64,000 nucleotides of DNA from positions 124,001 to 188,000 of the forward strand of contig JAKPDK010000158.1 in the NCBI GenBank assembly GCA_029552745.1, read 5' to 3'. The DNA comes from Candidatus Hydrogenedentota bacterium. GTDB lineage: Bacteria > Hydrogenedentota > Hydrogenedentia > Hydrogenedentales > SLHB01. Within the stretch, counting starts at the first letter, position 1; each line of letters starts with the position of its first letter. Positions 63,859 to 64,000 of the stretch are shown piece by piece. Under the pieces are notes generated by a model, which worked only from the letters and a program-made list of their open reading frames with translations, had not been told where the DNA came from and ran no database searches. A program made the translations under genes and the position numbers.

Positions 63859-64000
63859 ATGCGTTTCATCTTTGTATTAACCCTGTGCGTTCTCTTGACT
63901 GGTTGCGGCTTAGAGCTGCTCGGCACCACCGCTATTCGCAGCGGGCTGGAAGCCGAGCAGGCGCAAACACTGAAAAAAACTTTGGATTACGCGAAAGAAT
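63859..64000 (+). CDS. Putative lipoprotein, start only
   Basis: The gene runs past the window edge; 47 codons are visible. MRFIFVLTLCVLLTGCG is a lipoprotein signal with lipobox LLTGC (Cys at 16). The residues after it are Ala/Gln/Glu-rich and helical (SGLEAEQAQTLKKTLDYAKE), possibly the start of a coiled region. The ATG follows an AGGAGAAGGA ribosome-binding site at six bases; a GTG one codon earlier is in frame. Lipoprotein identity is secure; function is unknown. Confidence 0.7.
   Translation, partial: MRFIFVLTLCVLLTGCGLELLGTTAIRSGLEAEQAQTLKKTLDYAKE

Noticed and set aside
1-64000. CRISPR arrays and tRNA or rRNA genes
   Set aside because: No regularly spaced short direct repeats and no recognisable tRNA loop or rRNA sequence were found by reading; a tRNA scan would be decisive.

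Overview
The window reads as chromosomal DNA of a Gram-negative (diderm) bacterium from an uncultured or poorly described group. LpxB, a family 9 heptosyltransferase-like enzyme, apolipoprotein N-acyltransferase (Lnt), lipoproteins and secretin-type outer-membrane proteins imply a lipopolysaccharide outer membrane. The large secreted beta-propeller and glycoside-hydrolase-like proteins, the decarboxylase-like URO-D protein and the pseudopilin with a terminal SDGH motif are typical of PVC-like or Hydrogenedentota-like genomes. That placement is an inference; no rRNA gene is present. No tRNA, rRNA, CRISPR array, prophage or insertion-sequence transposase was recognised.

Layout. 1-7.8 kb: end of a Gfo/Idh oxidoreductase, lpxB, polA, rho, a PfkB kinase and a BFN-domain nuclease, all on the plus strand. 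8.4-12.9 kb: a polytopic glycosyltransferase-like protein, a GT9 glycosyltransferase, a divergent YchF-like GTPase and a DHH phosphoesterase. 12.9-19.8 kb, minus strand: alpha-glucan phosphorylase, FtsA and a large coiled-coil protein, apparently one operon behind a promoter covered by two palindromes, then cysC. 19.9-28.3 kb: very large secreted proteins (propeller/TSP3/IPT, GH43-like, GH42-like) and a zinc-ribbon membrane protein. 28.7-32.4 kb: a four-gene operon with a TPR lipoprotein and two short secretins. 33-43.7 kb: lnt, murJ, an unknown protein, an RlmD-type methyltransferase, glgC, a URO-D-like protein, metG and a YdbL-like lipoprotein. 43.9-45.7 kb: a GH106-like hydrolase.

46.2-53.7 kb holds the most unusual locus. 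Four very short genes encode peptides that share an ungapped 13-residue N-terminus (the MKHI motif; K11-A12 in three of them) but have unrelated C-termini, the pattern of leader and core in ribosomally made, modified peptides. They carry their own strong promoters and terminators. Downstream follow two GNAT acetyltransferase-like proteins, a CPBP intramembrane protease, an ABC transporter ATPase and permease, and a 638-residue protein. That last protein looks like a SCIFF-type radical SAM/SPASM peptide maturase that has lost its CxxxCxxC cluster motif and part of its SPASM cysteines and has gained a C-terminal GNAT domain. Several of these genes overlap by 1-4 bases, so they are probably translated together. 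A convergent sigma-54 response regulator and CHASE4-type histidine kinase follow on the minus strand.

57.3-64 kb: a secreted TIM-barrel/PQQ-propeller protein, a cold-shock-domain protein, an SDR epimerase, trpS, a pseudopilin and the start of a lipoprotein gene.

Four copies of a dispersed non-coding repeat (about 330-450 bp, with the short inverted motif CCTTTGGCACT at its ends in the best copies and an internal CATTGCGAGGAG/GCAATCCC palindrome) occupy most of the long gaps at 7.9, 32.6, 45.7 and 59.9 kb.
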